Of a stretch of DNA of 39,635 nucleotides, positions 1 through 8,538 are shown in pieces. Numbering within the stretch: position 1 is the first letter of the stretch; each line of letters starts with the position of its first letter. The position numbers and the translations under genes were made by a program. Origin of the DNA: Flavobacteriales bacterium (GTDB lineage: Bacteria > Bacteroidota > Bacteroidia > Flavobacteriales_D > Sanyastnellaceae); NCBI GenBank assembly GCA_947464415.1, contig CANHWU010000008.1, positions 1-39,635 on the forward strand, in the 5' to 3' direction. Under the pieces are notes generated by a model. The model searched no databases and was not told where the DNA came from. It saw only the letters and a list, made by a program, of their open reading frames with translations.

Positions 1-1
1 G

Positions 2-904
2 AACAAAATCCACTGGATGTCCGTGGAAGAGGCAGTGGCGGCCACCCAAAAAGAACCACGAAAAATCATGGTCGATGTGTACACCCAATGGTGTGGACCG
101 TGCAAAATGATGGCGGCTCAAACCTTTACCCATCCTGATGTCGTCAACTACATGAATGAAAAATACTATTGCGTGAAGTTTGATGCAGAGTCCGGAGATT
201 CGGTTCGTTTCGACGGAAAGACTTTCAAAAATCCAGAATTTAAAAAAGGAGCTACTGGAAGGAATTCTGTTCATGAATTAACAATGTATTGGGGTGTTTC
301 GGCTTATCCTACTCTTTTGTTTTTCGACGAAACAGCTAAGGCGATTGCCCCCATCACCGGTTTTCAATCCGTAGAGAACTTTGAGATTTTTGCAAAGGTT
401 TTTGCACAAAACGACTATAAAACTATTCAAACACAAGAAGATTGGGCCAACTACCAAAAGAATTTTGTGCGCACCTGGAATGCTACTCCAGCTCCGGAGA
501 AAAAAACAGGCCCCTCCCCTCTTGAAGAGTCCTTTGATCCAATAGATACAATTGCACCCCATTCATCTCAAAACCCATCCGCTCTGGACGAAACCATTTT
601 TGACGTAGCGGAAGTGAATCCAGAATACATCGGAGACGTGAATAAAGACATTGCAAAGAACGTTGTCTATCCCGATCGCTGCAAGGAGGTAGGCATACAA
701 GGAACGGTCTACGTTCAGTTTGTGGTGAACAAAGTGGGAAATGTGGAAGATGTAAAAATCTTACGAGGCGTTAAAGGAGGAGCAGAGTTGGAGATCGCAG
801 CTATTCAAGCCGTCAGAAAACTGGGGAAGTTTAAACCGGCGATGCAAAATGGAGAGACTGTGAAATGCCGCATGACCGTTCCCATTAAATTTGCGTTGCA
901 ATAA
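2..904 (+). CDS. Thioredoxin-like domain fused to TonB C-terminal domain (5' partial)
   Basis: The reading frame is open to the window edge. Residues before the ATG at 17 (NKIHW) fit the usual run-in to this thioredoxin fold, so the true start and probably a signal peptide lie upstream. A thioredoxin-like domain with the redox motif WCGPC comes first, followed by [11 protein letters not shown] with the cis-Pro loop. A Pro/Ser-rich linker leads to a C-terminal TonB_C-type domain ([19 protein letters not shown], ending MTVPIKFAL). Thioredoxin domains reduce or exchange disulfides, and TonB_C domains contact periplasmic or outer-membrane partners. The combined role, perhaps periplasmic redox chemistry or protein contact at the envelope, is inference. 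It lies upstream of rplS, which has its own promoter. Confidence 0.85.
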   Translation, partial: NKIHWMSVEEAVAATQKEPRKIMVDVYTQWCGPCKMMAAQTFTHPDVVNYMNEKYYCVKFDAESGDSVRFDGKTFKNPEFKKGATGRNSVHELTMYWGVSAYPTLLFFDETAKAIAPITGFQSVENFEIFAKVFAQNDYKTIQTQEDWANYQKNFVRTWNATPAPEKKTGPSPLEESFDPIDTIAPHSSQNPSALDETIFDVAEVNPEYIGDVNKDIAKNVVYPDRCKEVGIQGTVYVQFVVNKVGNVEDVKILRGVKGGAELEIAAIQAVRKLGKFKPAMQNGETVKCRMTVPIKFALQ

Positions 905-915
905 TTAGCCATTTT

Positions 916-946
916 TTTGGCATTTCAAGAAATAATTGTATATTTG
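916..946 (+). promoter_or_regulatory. Bacteroidota-type promoter of rplS
   Basis: TTTG (916-919) and TATATTTG (939-946) are separated by 19 nt, a full match to the Bacteroidota -33/-7 consensus (TTTG, N19-21, TAnnTTTG). The box ends 29 nt before the rplS ATG. The leader contains a short ACCC/GGGT hairpin. Confidence 0.85.
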
Positions 947-975
947 CACCCCTCAAAAGGGTAAAACTTAATGTT

Positions 976-1335
976 ATGAATCGCATCAAAGAACTAGAAA
1001 AACAATTGAATCCTGCTCGTGAATTCCCCGCGTTTCAGGCAGGAGACACCATATCGGTTACCATCAAAATCAAAGAAGGTAATAAAGAGCGTCCACAAAC
1101 CTTTACAGGTGTTGTGATCCAACGTCGTGGTACTGGTTCAACTGAAACTTTCACCATTCGCAAAATGAGCGGTGGCGTGGGTGTTGAGCGTATCTTCCCT
1201 TTCAATACTCCTTTCATTGAGAGCATTGAAGTGAATAAGAGAGGTAAAGTTCGTCGTGCACGTATTTTCTACTTGCGCAGCTTAACAGGCAAGGCGAGCC
1301 GTATCCAAGAGCGCAAGCAAGCCGTTGTTGCATAA
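976..1335 (+). CDS. rplS: 50S ribosomal protein L19
   Basis: This is a full-length L19 of 119 residues, the usual size. Family landmarks include [20 protein letters not shown] near the N-terminus, [19 protein letters not shown] in the middle, and [13 protein letters not shown] with RRARIFYLR towards the C-terminus. L19 sits at the 30S-50S interface of the ribosome. It has its own consensus promoter and a strong intrinsic terminator, so it looks monocistronic, unlike the rpsP-rimM-trmD-rplS operon of many bacteria. Here rpsP and rimM lie about 3 kb downstream and no trmD is seen in the window. Confidence 0.97.
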   Translation: MNRIKELEKQLNPAREFPAFQAGDTISVTIKIKEGNKERPQTFTGVVIQRRGTGSTETFTIRKMSGGVGVERIFPFNTPFIESIEVNKRGKVRRARIFYLRSLTGKASRIQERKQAVVA

Positions 1336-1355
1336 TTCAAATGAATACAAATATA

Positions 1356-1383
1356 AAATCCCGCTATCGCGGGATTTTTTTTT
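1356..1383 (+). terminator. Intrinsic terminator of rplS
   Basis: A 9-bp stem AAATCCCGC/GCGGGATTT with loop TATC is followed by a run of nine T's (three of them in the stem). It begins 20 nt after the rplS stop. The T-tract runs directly into the candidate cutC promoter box (GACCTTTG, 1384-1391). Confidence 0.9.
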
Positions 1384-1396
1384 GACCTTTGCTAAC

Positions 1397-2125
1397 ATGA
1401 AACCCCTCTTAGAGATTATCGCCTCGAACCTTGAGCATGTGAGTCAAGCCCAACAATCAGGCGCCGACCGAATAGAATTGTGCGCTGCGCTTAGCGCTGA
1501 TGGCATCACTCCCTCTCATGGCTTTGTGCAAAGCGCTATTAAACAAAGTACCCTTCCAATCATGGTCATGATTCGCCCACGTGAAGGAGATTTTCAATAT
1601 TCGGAAATTGAAATTGAATCGATGAATCAAGACATTGAATGGGCCAAAAAATGCGGAGCCATGGGAATCGTGATCGGAATATTAGATGAGCATCAAAATG
1701 TCCGTAAAGACGTCCTCAAGAAGTGGGTGCAGGCTGCGTATCCCATGGAGGTAACTTTTCATCGCGCTTTTGATGTTACACAAGATCCCTATCAAGCGTT
1801 AGAAGATATCATTGCATGCGGATGCACGCGCATTCTCACTTCTGGTCAAGAATCTTCATGTATCCTAGGTAAAACGCTAATAAAAGAGCTCCAAACCAGA
1901 GCGGGCCAAAGAATCACCATCATGGCCGGAGCGGGCATCAATGGCACTACCATTGGAGACATCATGGATGCAGGTATTTATGAGTATCACATGAGTGGAC
2001 ACCAAGTACGCGTAGGAAGCAATGCCCAAGAAAAGATGTTTGGCACCCACCCTACTTTACAGCTCAATGACATCCAACATGTGGCAAGTGTTTTATCTGC
2101 GTTGGCCCTTACTGAGTTGTCATGA
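1397..2125 (+). CDS. cutC: CutC family protein
   Basis: This is a TIM-barrel CutC-family protein of 242 residues, close to the family length. Landmarks are LEIIASNLEHVSQAQQSGADRIELC at the N-terminus (only part quoted from the family pattern), MVMIRPREGDF, TFHRAFD and RILTSGQE. CutC was named for copper homeostasis in E. coli, but its biochemical role is still unsettled. The ORF track starts at TTG 1325, inside the rplS terminator. The ATG at 1397 (MKPLLEI) is better because it begins exactly at the conserved N-terminus and lies 5 nt after a -7-like box, suggesting a leaderless transcript. The stop overlaps the next start (ATGA), so the Nudix gene is probably translationally coupled. Confidence 0.92.
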   Translation: MKPLLEIIASNLEHVSQAQQSGADRIELCAALSADGITPSHGFVQSAIKQSTLPIMVMIRPREGDFQYSEIEIESMNQDIEWAKKCGAMGIVIGILDEHQNVRKDVLKKWVQAAYPMEVTFHRAFDVTQDPYQALEDIIACGCTRILTSGQESSCILGKTLIKELQTRAGQRITIMAGAGINGTTIGDIMDAGIYEYHMSGHQVRVGSNAQEKMFGTHPTLQLNDIQHVASVLSALALTELS

Positions 2126-2733
2126 AAAACAAAATCATACAACTCTTACAAGGTCCACTTCCAGGACGAGAAGCCCATGCGCAGATTTGGTCCTATCCCC
2201 GAAACACCGTGGAAGAAGGCCTCGCATTGGAGCCCCCGCCACGCCCATCCGCTGTTCTGATGTTGTTAAGACAACGCCAAGAACTCGAGATTTTATTCAT
2301 AGTTCGATCAGATTTCGGTATTCACGGGGGCCAAGTAGCCTTTCCTGGTGGAAAATTAGAACCTCATGAAACACACGAGGAATGCGCGATGCGCGAGACC
2401 GCCGAAGAATTAGGCATTTTGCCACATCAATACAAACTATTGGGCGCATTGAGTCCTGTTTTTATTCCACCCAGTCACATGATTGTTTATCCCCAAATCG
2501 CCTGGGTGGATCATGAATGGGAGTGTCAACCCAACCATGAGATTGCCGATGTGTTTTGGTTTCCCATTGCACAATTGAAGTCCCATTGCATCGAGGAAAG
2601 AGAACATTATTTAAAGGCGTTTGATCGAGTTCAAAAGATCAAAGGAATACCGGTACGAAATTATTTTTTATGGGGTGCTTCTGCGATGATGACGCAAGAA
2701 TTGACTTTAGGAATTTCACTACTGAATAGTTAG
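2122..2733 (+). CDS. Nudix hydrolase, probable CoA pyrophosphatase
   Basis: The protein has 203 residues. A complete Nudix box is visible (G-x5-E-x7-RE-x2-EE-x-G, starting GGKLEPHETHEE). Just upstream is the NudL/CoA-diphosphatase (UPF0035) signature, with IVRSD leading into HGGQVAFPGG. Such enzymes cleave CoA or its derivatives to 3',5'-ADP and phosphopantetheine. The start overlaps the cutC stop by four bases, so the two genes form a two-gene unit. The next gene downstream is convergent. Substrate assignment rests on the signature only. Confidence 0.88.
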   Translation: MKNKIIQLLQGPLPGREAHAQIWSYPRNTVEEGLALEPPPRPSAVLMLLRQRQELEILFIVRSDFGIHGGQVAFPGGKLEPHETHEECAMRETAEELGILPHQYKLLGALSPVFIPPSHMIVYPQIAWVDHEWECQPNHEIADVFWFPIAQLKSHCIEEREHYLKAFDRVQKIKGIPVRNYFLWGASAMMTQELTLGISLLNS

Positions 2734-2791
2734 AGCAAAATTGCCCAATTCTCATTGCTTAATGACATTTGTGCTCTCTACTCCCCTATCA

Positions 2792-3685
2792 TCACCCATT
2801 AAAGGCCAAAAGTGTCATCCATGCCTCATTCAATTTATTTTCATCTAGTAGCAATGCTGCACGCTGATGCAAGGCCTTCTCGAGAGCACTTGCATCACTC
2901 TCCAATTCCAGAAATAGATCAGCTAACTCCGTAAGTTTATATTCATTGACATCAGTCTCATTCGGGACAATTTCCGTATTCCCCAACATTCCAAGATGAT
3001 TACCTGTCAAAACTTTAGAAAATCGAATGTCCGATGGCAGTTGATCAACCCCAATGCCACAGCGTTCCAAGGGCTTAGGTACTTCAAACATACCGGCTCT
3101 TGCTCTGGAGTACCAATCCCCACCCATCCGGGCCACTTGATCAATCAAATACGGATCAATTCTGCCATTTCCATCCAAAACATTTTCGGCGATATGTATT
3201 TGAACAATCTCACAGATCACCAAATTACCCGCTCCTCCTTGATTACCCAATTCAACTATCTCCTTGACCTTGCATTCTAACTGCACGGGTGATTCTAACA
3301 CCCTTTTGGGTTTGACCAAAACGGAAGAAACAGCAGTGAGTCCACTTTTTACAAACTCACTGACTCCTTTGGGATATTCAGTACTAGAAAGTGACATCTG
3401 TTGCACCATGTCATAATTGACAATGTTAATGACACATTCCGAATGCACTTTCACATTCTCATAAGTGTGTTTTGTAGTATTATCTCTACCCCTTCTTGCA
3501 GGTGAAAAAATGGCAATCGGTGGATTAGCACTGAACACATTGAAAAAACTAAAGGGTGATAAATTATCTTTTCCATCCAAATCCAATGTGCTTACCAATG
3601 CAATTGGCCGGGGAGCTACAGCCCCGAGTAAATAGCCATGTATTTTGGCTACCGGAATGGATTGAGGGTCAATCGAAATCATCAT
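2792..3685 (-). CDS. Flavin reductase-like FMN-binding split-barrel protein
   Basis: The 297-residue protein has the split-barrel flavin reductase fold: [15 protein letters not shown] early, then [17 protein letters not shown], then [13 protein letters not shown] and [10 protein letters not shown] in the barrel. Families of this type bind FMN and either reduce flavins or act as small oxidoreductases. The substrate is unknown. There are two in-frame ATGs (3685 and 3682). The first overlaps the purE stop as ATGA, which favours coupling to purE. The roughly 90-residue extension beyond the barrel contains an acidic helical end ([19 protein letters not shown]). Confidence 0.85.
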   Translation of the reverse strand: MMISIDPQSIPVAKIHGYLLGAVAPRPIALVSTLDLDGKDNLSPFSFFNVFSANPPIAIFSPARRGRDNTTKHTYENVKVHSECVINIVNYDMVQQMSLSSTEYPKGVSEFVKSGLTAVSSVLVKPKRVLESPVQLECKVKEIVELGNQGGAGNLVICEIVQIHIAENVLDGNGRIDPYLIDQVARMGGDWYSRARAGMFEVPKPLERCGIGVDQLPSDIRFSKVLTGNHLGMLGNTEIVPNETDVNEYKLTELADLFLELESDASALEKALHQRAALLLDENKLNEAWMTLLAFNG

Positions 3686-4155
3686 AAATCTTCAGCTGAT
3701 TCTAATACTTTCCTTTTCAGTTCCTCCTTGAATGTTACTATTCGTTGGACTAAAAGATCATCGTGGGCACCCAAAATCTGAGCCGCCAAAATCCCGGCGT
3801 TTCTACCTCCATTCAATGCCACCGTTGCTACAGGCACTCCAGAAGGCATTTGCAATATGGATAAAATGCTATCCCATCCGTCAATAGAATTGGATGACTT
3901 AATGGGAACACCGATGACGGGAAGAGGAGTAATGGAGGCGGTCATTCCGGGTAAATGAGCGGCACCGCCAGCACCAGCGATAATGACCTTTATACCGCGA
4001 GAGTGAGCCTTTTGCGCATACTCAAACATTCGTTCCGGTGTTCGATGTGCACTTACTACTTGGGCCTCGTATGGAACAGCCAATGATTTCAACACTTCTG
4101 CCGCTTCCATCATGATCGGCCAATCACTTTTACTACCCATTATTATCCCAACCAT
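3682..4155 (-). CDS. purE: N5-carboxyaminoimidazole ribonucleotide mutase PurE
   Basis: The product is 157 residues, typical of class I PurE. Motifs include [33 protein letters not shown] and [10 protein letters not shown]. It interconverts N5-CAIR and CAIR in purine biosynthesis. The ORF track begins at 4182, but that extension contains the -7 box TATCTTTG. The ATG at 4155 (MVGIIMGSK) is therefore chosen, leaving a 16-nt leader. A purK partner is not in the window; the downstream overlapping gene is a flavin reductase-like protein, an uncommon pairing. Confidence 0.95.
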   Translation of the reverse strand: MVGIIMGSKSDWPIMMEAAEVLKSLAVPYEAQVVSAHRTPERMFEYAQKAHSRGIKVIIAGAGGAAHLPGMTASITPLPVIGVPIKSSNSIDGWDSILSILQMPSGVPVATVALNGGRNAGILAAQILGAHDDLLVQRIVTFKEELKRKVLESAEDL

Positions 4156-4171
4156 ACCATTAGATTTTCCG

Positions 4172-4179
4172 CAAAGATA
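4172..4179 (-). promoter_or_regulatory. -7 promoter box of purE
   Basis: TATCTTTG on the minus strand matches TAnnTTTG exactly and lies 16 nt before the chosen purE ATG. No clear TTTG is seen 19-21 nt upstream. Confidence 0.65.
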
Positions 4180-4273
4180 CATCCAACCCCCATGGATGTG
4201 TGAACTCCTGCATCGAGTCCATCTAAAATTTCAATATTCTACAACGAAATCGCTAGAAATCAATAATTCAGTG

Positions 4274-4281
4274 TATATTTG
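4274..4281 (+). promoter_or_regulatory. -7 promoter box of rpsP
   Basis: TATATTTG is identical to the rplS box and lies 50 nt before the rpsP ATG. No convincing -33 element is seen. The leader contains a small GGGT-TTCGT-ACCC hairpin that could be a regulatory site, which is speculative. Confidence 0.7.
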
Positions 4282-4331
4282 CCGCCGTTAAATAATTGTG
4301 AACCGGGTTTCGTACCCAAAATACAAACACT

Positions 4332-4889
4332 ATGTCAGTAAAAATTCGTCTTCAAAGACACGGTAAGAAAGGAAAGCCTTTCTTCCACATCGTAGCCGCA
4401 GACGCTCGTTCACCACGTGATGGTAAGTACATTGAGCGTATCGGAAGCTACAATCCCAACACCAACCCTGCTACCATTGATTTAGACAATGGCAAGGCAT
4501 TGACTTGGTTGCAAAATGGTGCTCAACCCACCGAAACCGCTCGCGCTATTTTGAGCTACAGAGGAGTATTGTACAGACTACACTTACAAAAAGGAGTGTT
4601 GAAAGGTGCATTGACCCAGGAGCAAGCCGATGCGAAGTGGAATGAGTGGAACTCAGGAAAAGAAGGGAAAATCCAAGCCAAGCGCGACGGATTGGCCAAG
4701 AGTGCAGAAGATGCCAAAAGAGAGCAACTGAAGCATGAACGTTCTGTCAACGAAGCGCGCATGAAAGCGCAATCAGAAGCTGCTGCCGCTGCAGTAGCAG
4801 AAGAAGCTCCTGCTGCTGAAGAGGCACCTGCTGCTGCTGAAGAAGCACCCGCAGTAGATGAGGCTCCTGCTGAAAACGCTGGAGAATAA
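4332..4889 (+). CDS. rpsP: 30S ribosomal protein S16 with C-terminal extension
   Basis: The first ~80 residues are canonical S16 ([22 protein letters not shown], then [16 protein letters not shown]). S16 binds 16S rRNA and is an early assembly protein. The total length of 185 residues is about twice the usual S16. The extra part is a charged helical stretch followed by a low-complexity tail built from repeats of EEAPAA type. Extended S16 proteins are common in the Bacteroidota. The tail is probably disordered and solvent exposed (inference). A terminator lies just downstream, before rimM. Confidence 0.97.
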   Translation: MSVKIRLQRHGKKGKPFFHIVAADARSPRDGKYIERIGSYNPNTNPATIDLDNGKALTWLQNGAQPTETARAILSYRGVLYRLHLQKGVLKGALTQEQADAKWNEWNSGKEGKIQAKRDGLAKSAEDAKREQLKHERSVNEARMKAQSEAAAAAVAEEAPAAEEAPAAAEEAPAVDEAPAENAGE

Positions 4890-4907
4890 TCATTGATCAT
4901 AAAATCA

Positions 4908-4937
4908 AAAGCCGTCCTTCCGTGGACGGCTTTTTTT
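4908..4937 (+). terminator. Intrinsic terminator between rpsP and rimM
   Basis: A 10-bp stem AAAGCCGTCC/GGACGGCTTT with a 6-nt loop is followed by a seven-T tract (three of them in the stem). The rimM ATG lies only 7 nt after the tract, so the hairpin probably attenuates rimM and the following ABC-F gene relative to rpsP. Confidence 0.88.
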
Positions 4938-4944
4938 ATTGAAT

Positions 4945-5475
4945 ATGGAAAAAAGCGAACTTTATTTTCTCGGTAAAATCACCAAGCTGCATGGTTATAA
5001 AGGGGAATTGACCGCTTGGTTGGATACTACTAATCAACTGGATTATTCGGGGTTAAAACATCTTTTCTTGTTTCAAAAAGATCGCATCACTCCTTTCGTC
5101 ATTGAAGAAGTGGGTAAAAAAACCAACAATACCCTCAAGCTGAAATTGGAGGGGCTCAACGATGAAAATAGTGCAAAACCTTGGGTGAAGGCAGAGATTT
5201 ACATCCATCCAGATCAGATCAGTGAAAGTGATTTGATGCGCGATGATGTACGCAGTTGGATTGGTTTTCATGTACACACCCCAGACCATCATCCACTCGG
5301 TGTGCTTGCCGATATTCAAGAATCTCCGGTGAATCCCCAGCTCGAAATCGATGTCAATGGCACCATCATTTTTGTTCCCATGCAGCCCCAATTTATTGAA
5401 ACCATTGATGCGGAGAAAAGAGAAATTCATTTGAATCTCCCTCCCGGATTATTGGAATTGTATTTAGAATCATAA
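4945..5475 (+). CDS. rimM: Ribosome maturation factor RimM
   Basis: The protein has 176 residues, normal for RimM. It shows the N-terminal RimM barrel (LGKITKLHGYKGEL) and a C-terminal PRC-barrel (IGFHVHTPDHHPLGVLADI, then FVPMQPQFIE). RimM assists maturation of the 30S head and works together with S16-containing particles, matching its neighbour rpsP. The ORF track begins at TTG 4939. The ATG at 4945 (MEKSELYFLGK) is preferred because it starts at the conserved domain. No separate -7 box is visible, so expression probably depends on readthrough of the rpsP terminator. Confidence 0.93.
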   Translation: MEKSELYFLGKITKLHGYKGELTAWLDTTNQLDYSGLKHLFLFQKDRITPFVIEEVGKKTNNTLKLKLEGLNDENSAKPWVKAEIYIHPDQISESDLMRDDVRSWIGFHVHTPDHHPLGVLADIQESPVNPQLEIDVNGTIIFVPMQPQFIETIDAEKREIHLNLPPGLLELYLES

Positions 5476-7104
<1,629 letters not shown>

Positions 7105-7144
7105 TTTGAAATATCGGCTTACATTAGTGGCACAAACTTTTTAA

Positions 7145-8098
7145 ATGAGAAACAAGATTTTTTATTGGGCATTGGCGCTCATCGCTTTGCAAAGCTGCAT
7201 TGCGCCTCGGTCTGTTATCAATTCTGGAAAAGTAACCCCCAAAGGCAATTTTGCTGTGGGCATACAGTACTCCGCCAATGTATCTACCGCTCCCTTGAAT
7301 TCGGTTAAAAATGTGGTGAAGGACAATATCGACAAGCTACCCGCGCTGTTGGACAATGCGAGCACCGATACCGTGGCTTTGAGTGCAGATTCCATTCAAT
7401 GGTTGAATGATAATTTAGAAAACATCGGACAAGGGGCTATTGCCTATGCGGCAGATCCTATTGGTGTGGGATTGGAGTATTACATTCGATATGGGGTAAT
7501 CGATCGATTGGATGTCGGCTATAAATATGCAGGCAAGGCGCATACTTTTGATGTGCAATATCAATTTATGGGATCTACAGGCAATGTGGATGACTTGGTT
7601 TCAGAACGCTGGTATGGCAGTGTGGGTGTGCAGTATTCTGGTCAAAAAGTTTCTATACCTACCTGGCTCACGCCCATCCAAAACACCATCGACTTTGATT
7701 TTAAGAGAAGAGATGTCATGGTGCCGGTGATATTCAGCAGAAGCTTTGGCAATGAAGAGGAATATGGATCGATTTCCTTTGGTTTGGTGATGAACTATAC
7801 CCGCTTGGACTACTCTACGTTCAATACAGACTTTGGTTCATACATCGATGAAAACGGACAAGTGGATGTACTGAAAATCAAGGCCATCAACAATACACAG
7901 AACATCTTTTCCTACGGAGGTTTTGTCAATTTGAAACTGGGCTACAAGTACTTTTATGTATTGCCATCCTTAGCGGTGTACTACCAAAATTACGGGAGTT
8001 TTCAAAACATCATAGGCCCCAATTTTCAATTGAAAGGAATGACTTTTGTCCCCACCATTGGTTTAAGAGCCCGTATTGGTAAGAGTTCTCGTCAATGA
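7145..8098 (+). CDS. Predicted outer-membrane lipoprotein, beta-rich, function unknown
   Basis: The 317-residue protein starts with a lipoprotein-type signal (MRNKIFYWALALIALQSC), with the cysteine in a lipobox-like LQSC. The mature part alternates aromatic and polar residues in many predicted strands (for example DRLDVGYKYAGKAHTFDVQY) and ends near FVPTIGLRARIG, as in small outer-membrane barrel proteins. No named family was recognised. A weak TACATTAG box lies 17 nt upstream. The stop overlaps the start of the next gene (ATGA), making it the first of four closely packed genes that include the GH92 glycosidase. Confidence 0.7.
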   Translation: MRNKIFYWALALIALQSCIAPRSVINSGKVTPKGNFAVGIQYSANVSTAPLNSVKNVVKDNIDKLPALLDNASTDTVALSADSIQWLNDNLENIGQGAIAYAADPIGVGLEYYIRYGVIDRLDVGYKYAGKAHTFDVQYQFMGSTGNVDDLVSERWYGSVGVQYSGQKVSIPTWLTPIQNTIDFDFKRRDVMVPVIFSRSFGNEEEYGSISFGLVMNYTRLDYSTFNTDFGSYIDENGQVDVLKIKAINNTQNIFSYGGFVNLKLGYKYFYVLPSLAVYYQNYGSFQNIIGPNFQLKGMTFVPTIGLRARIGKSSRQ

Positions 8099-8538
8099 TT
8101 CCATTGAAGATTCGACTGCTTGTTTCATTGATTTTGTTGGTTGATTGTGTTTCAGGACAACAAAATTTACAACCCGAAAATGCGCAATGGTTGCGACAAT
8201 GTGATAGTATCCTCACTTTGAGTGAAGCTCAGCATCAATCCATTCTTCAAATATTACTTCATTTCCAATTGAAATCCGCTGAATGGGAAAACAAGAAACT
8301 GGAAAATAATCGTTCTGACCGAGACCCTTTGGAATGGGAAAAAAACGATCTTCAATTACAAGTCGAGAAAAAAGAAATGCGGCAACAGAAAGAAGATCAA
8401 ATCATCGCACTGCTCAGTGCACCACAAATTGAAATTTATCATCAGTCCATTGCTCCCCAAAAACCCAGCGTATTGCACATGGGATTGAAGCATGACAGAG
8501 CCAATTGTATCGTATGCGTAAAACCACCCTCACCCTAA
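8095..8538 (+). CDS. Small secreted helical protein, Spy/CpxP-like
   Basis: This protein has 147 residues, with a signal peptide (KIRLLVSLILLVDCVSG) and a mature part that is mostly charged helix. Two segments, ILTLSEAQHQSIL and IIALLSAPQIEIYHQ, resemble the two LTxxQ motifs of Spy/CpxP-type periplasmic chaperone-like proteins. The family assignment is tentative. The C-terminus carries a CIVC pair. It overlaps the upstream gene by four bases and the downstream GH92 gene by 25 bases, so the three are very likely co-transcribed. A chaperone or stress-sensing role for the secreted glycosidase would be inference. Confidence 0.6.
   Translation: MIPLKIRLLVSLILLVDCVSGQQNLQPENAQWLRQCDSILTLSEAQHQSILQILLHFQLKSAEWENKKLENNRSDRDPLEWEKNDLQLQVEKKEMRQQKEDQIIALLSAPQIEIYHQSIAPQKPSVLHMGLKHDRANCIVCVKPPSP

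Noticed and set aside
4556-4900. Minus-strand Ala/Ser-rich ORF of 114 aa opposite rpsP
   Set aside because: It is a shadow of the low-complexity EEAPAA-coding tail of S16 on the other strand.
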